A stretch of 6,346 bases of DNA from NCBI GenBank assembly GCA_965367215.1, contig CBDUIJ010000339.1, forward strand, positions 1-6,346, read 5' to 3'. Source of the stretch: Granulosicoccus sp965367215. GTDB lineage: Bacteria; Pseudomonadota; Gammaproteobacteria; Granulosicoccales; Granulosicoccaceae. The position numbers and the translations under genes were made by a program. Below are positions 5,789 to 6,346 of the stretch, in pieces; position 1 is the stretch's first letter, and every line of letters starts with the position of its first letter. The notes under the pieces are model-generated. The model was given only the letters and a program-made list of their open reading frames with translations, searched no databases and was not told the origin of the DNA.

Positions 5789-6346
5789 ACTGGAAGTGTG
5801 TGTGGATACGGCCGCCGCTCTGGCCGTGTGTCTGCAGGCAAGGGTTGACCGGGTGGAGTTGTGTTCGGCGCTGGCAGGTGGCGGATTGACTCCGGCTTAT
5901 GGCTTCATGCAACTGGCTGGCAGGCTCACTGCACCAGGTGCAGGCACGATCGAGGGGGCGAGCGGTACTGCCGATGGCACGGAGGCTGAGAAGGCAACCT
6001 TGGCAAGGCCACAGGTACTGGCCATGATTCGTCCGCGCTCAGGCGACTTCTGCTTCAGCGAAGCGGAAACTGACAGCATGTGTGACGACATTGTCGCGGC
6101 CCGTGATGCCGGACTGGACGGGGTGGTATTGGGTGCTGCCACCGCGGATGGCAGGCTGGATCTGCCTGTGTTGCATCGCCTTTGTCGAGCTGCCGGTGAT
6201 CTGCAGCTGACACTCCATCGTGTCATCGATTTGCTGGACGACCCCTTGCTGGCCATTGATCAGGCGATCGACCTGGGCTTTCACAGGGTTCTGACGTCAG
6301 GTGGTGCGGTGCGTGTGGCGGAGGGATTGCTGCAGTTGTCGGAAAT
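5775..6346 (+). CDS. cutC: CutC-family protein, 3' end outside the window
   Basis: The visible 190 residues match CutC, a TIM-barrel cytoplasmic protein of about 250 residues. Its copper-homeostasis label comes from E. coli genetics and remains disputed; the biochemical activity is unknown. Family signatures are ELEVCVDT (5-12), VDRVELCSALAGGGLTPAYG (24-43), MIRPRSGDFCFSE (84-96), LDGVVLGAATADGRLD (114-129), LTLHRVID (145-152) and HRVLTSGG (170-177). Between GLTPAYG and MIRPR there are about 25 more residues than in E. coli CutC. They are rich in Gly, Ala and Thr (roughly 52-76), probably a surface loop after a beta-strand or helix. ATG 5775 overlaps the nagK stop by 14 nt in another frame and has no Shine-Dalgarno, so translation is probably coupled to nagK. 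No stop occurs before the window ends at 6346. The pairing with nagK suggests a role linked to amino sugars, which is inference. Confidence 0.92.
   Translation, partial: MSQAELEVCVDTAAALAVCLQARVDRVELCSALAGGGLTPAYGFMQLAGRLTAPGAGTIEGASGTADGTEAEKATLARPQVLAMIRPRSGDFCFSEAETDSMCDDIVAARDAGLDGVVLGAATADGRLDLPVLHRLCRAAGDLQLTLHRVIDLLDDPLLAIDQAIDLGFHRVLTSGGAVRVAEGLLQLSE

Noticed and set aside
5553..6256. Two 119-residue minus-strand frames over the end of nagK and cutC
   Set aside because: Both oppose strongly conserved nagK and cutC coding sequence and show no domain or start signal.

Overview
The window looks like a piece of a gammaproteobacterial chromosome, probably marine, with moderately high GC and every recognisable gene on the + strand. 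The lineage is inferred from three things: a GlyGly-CTERM type C-terminus at the left edge, a Tat-exported proteobacterial PhoD-type phosphatase, and an N-acetylglucosamine kinase and CutC that resemble the E. coli proteins. I cannot name the genus.

Layout. (1) 2-415: the 3' end of a surface or secreted protein gene. It has seven 36-bp (12-residue) Pro/Glu/Thr repeats and then a GlyGly-CTERM anchor, but an in-frame TAG at 38-40 interrupts the repeat frame. (2) 420-974: a small lipoprotein, 4 nt after that gene, resembling the N-terminal beta-sandwich region of bacterial M35-type metallopeptidases but lacking the catalytic domain. (3) 975-1217: a 243-bp gap with two perfect short hairpins and no convincing promoter. 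(4) 1218-3095: a hybrid histidine kinase with about six membrane segments, HisKA, HATPase and a C-terminal receiver, and no separate response regulator beside it. (5) 3147-4733: a PhoD-like phosphatase with a Tat signal. A weak PHO-box-like sequence lies about 47 nt upstream, over the end of the kinase gene. (6) 4768-4834: a long imperfect inverted repeat followed by a T-rich stretch, probably the phoD terminator. (7) 4853-5788: a ROK-family N-acetylglucosamine kinase (nagK) whose last 14 nt overlap (8) cutC, 5775 to the window edge, which is cut off.

How the genes may work together. The first two genes look co-transcribed and both products are predicted at the cell envelope. The kinase and PhoD may form a second unit linking a membrane signal to phosphate scavenging, but only their adjacency supports this. 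nagK and cutC overlap and are almost certainly translated from one message. This places CutC beside amino-sugar catabolism rather than copper genes.

I see no CRISPR array, tRNA, rRNA, insertion sequence or phage gene. No clearly new multi-gene system stands out. The best leads are the broken GlyGly-CTERM repeat gene with its protease-domain-like lipoprotein neighbour, the nagK-cutC overlap, and the hairpin between phoD and nagK.
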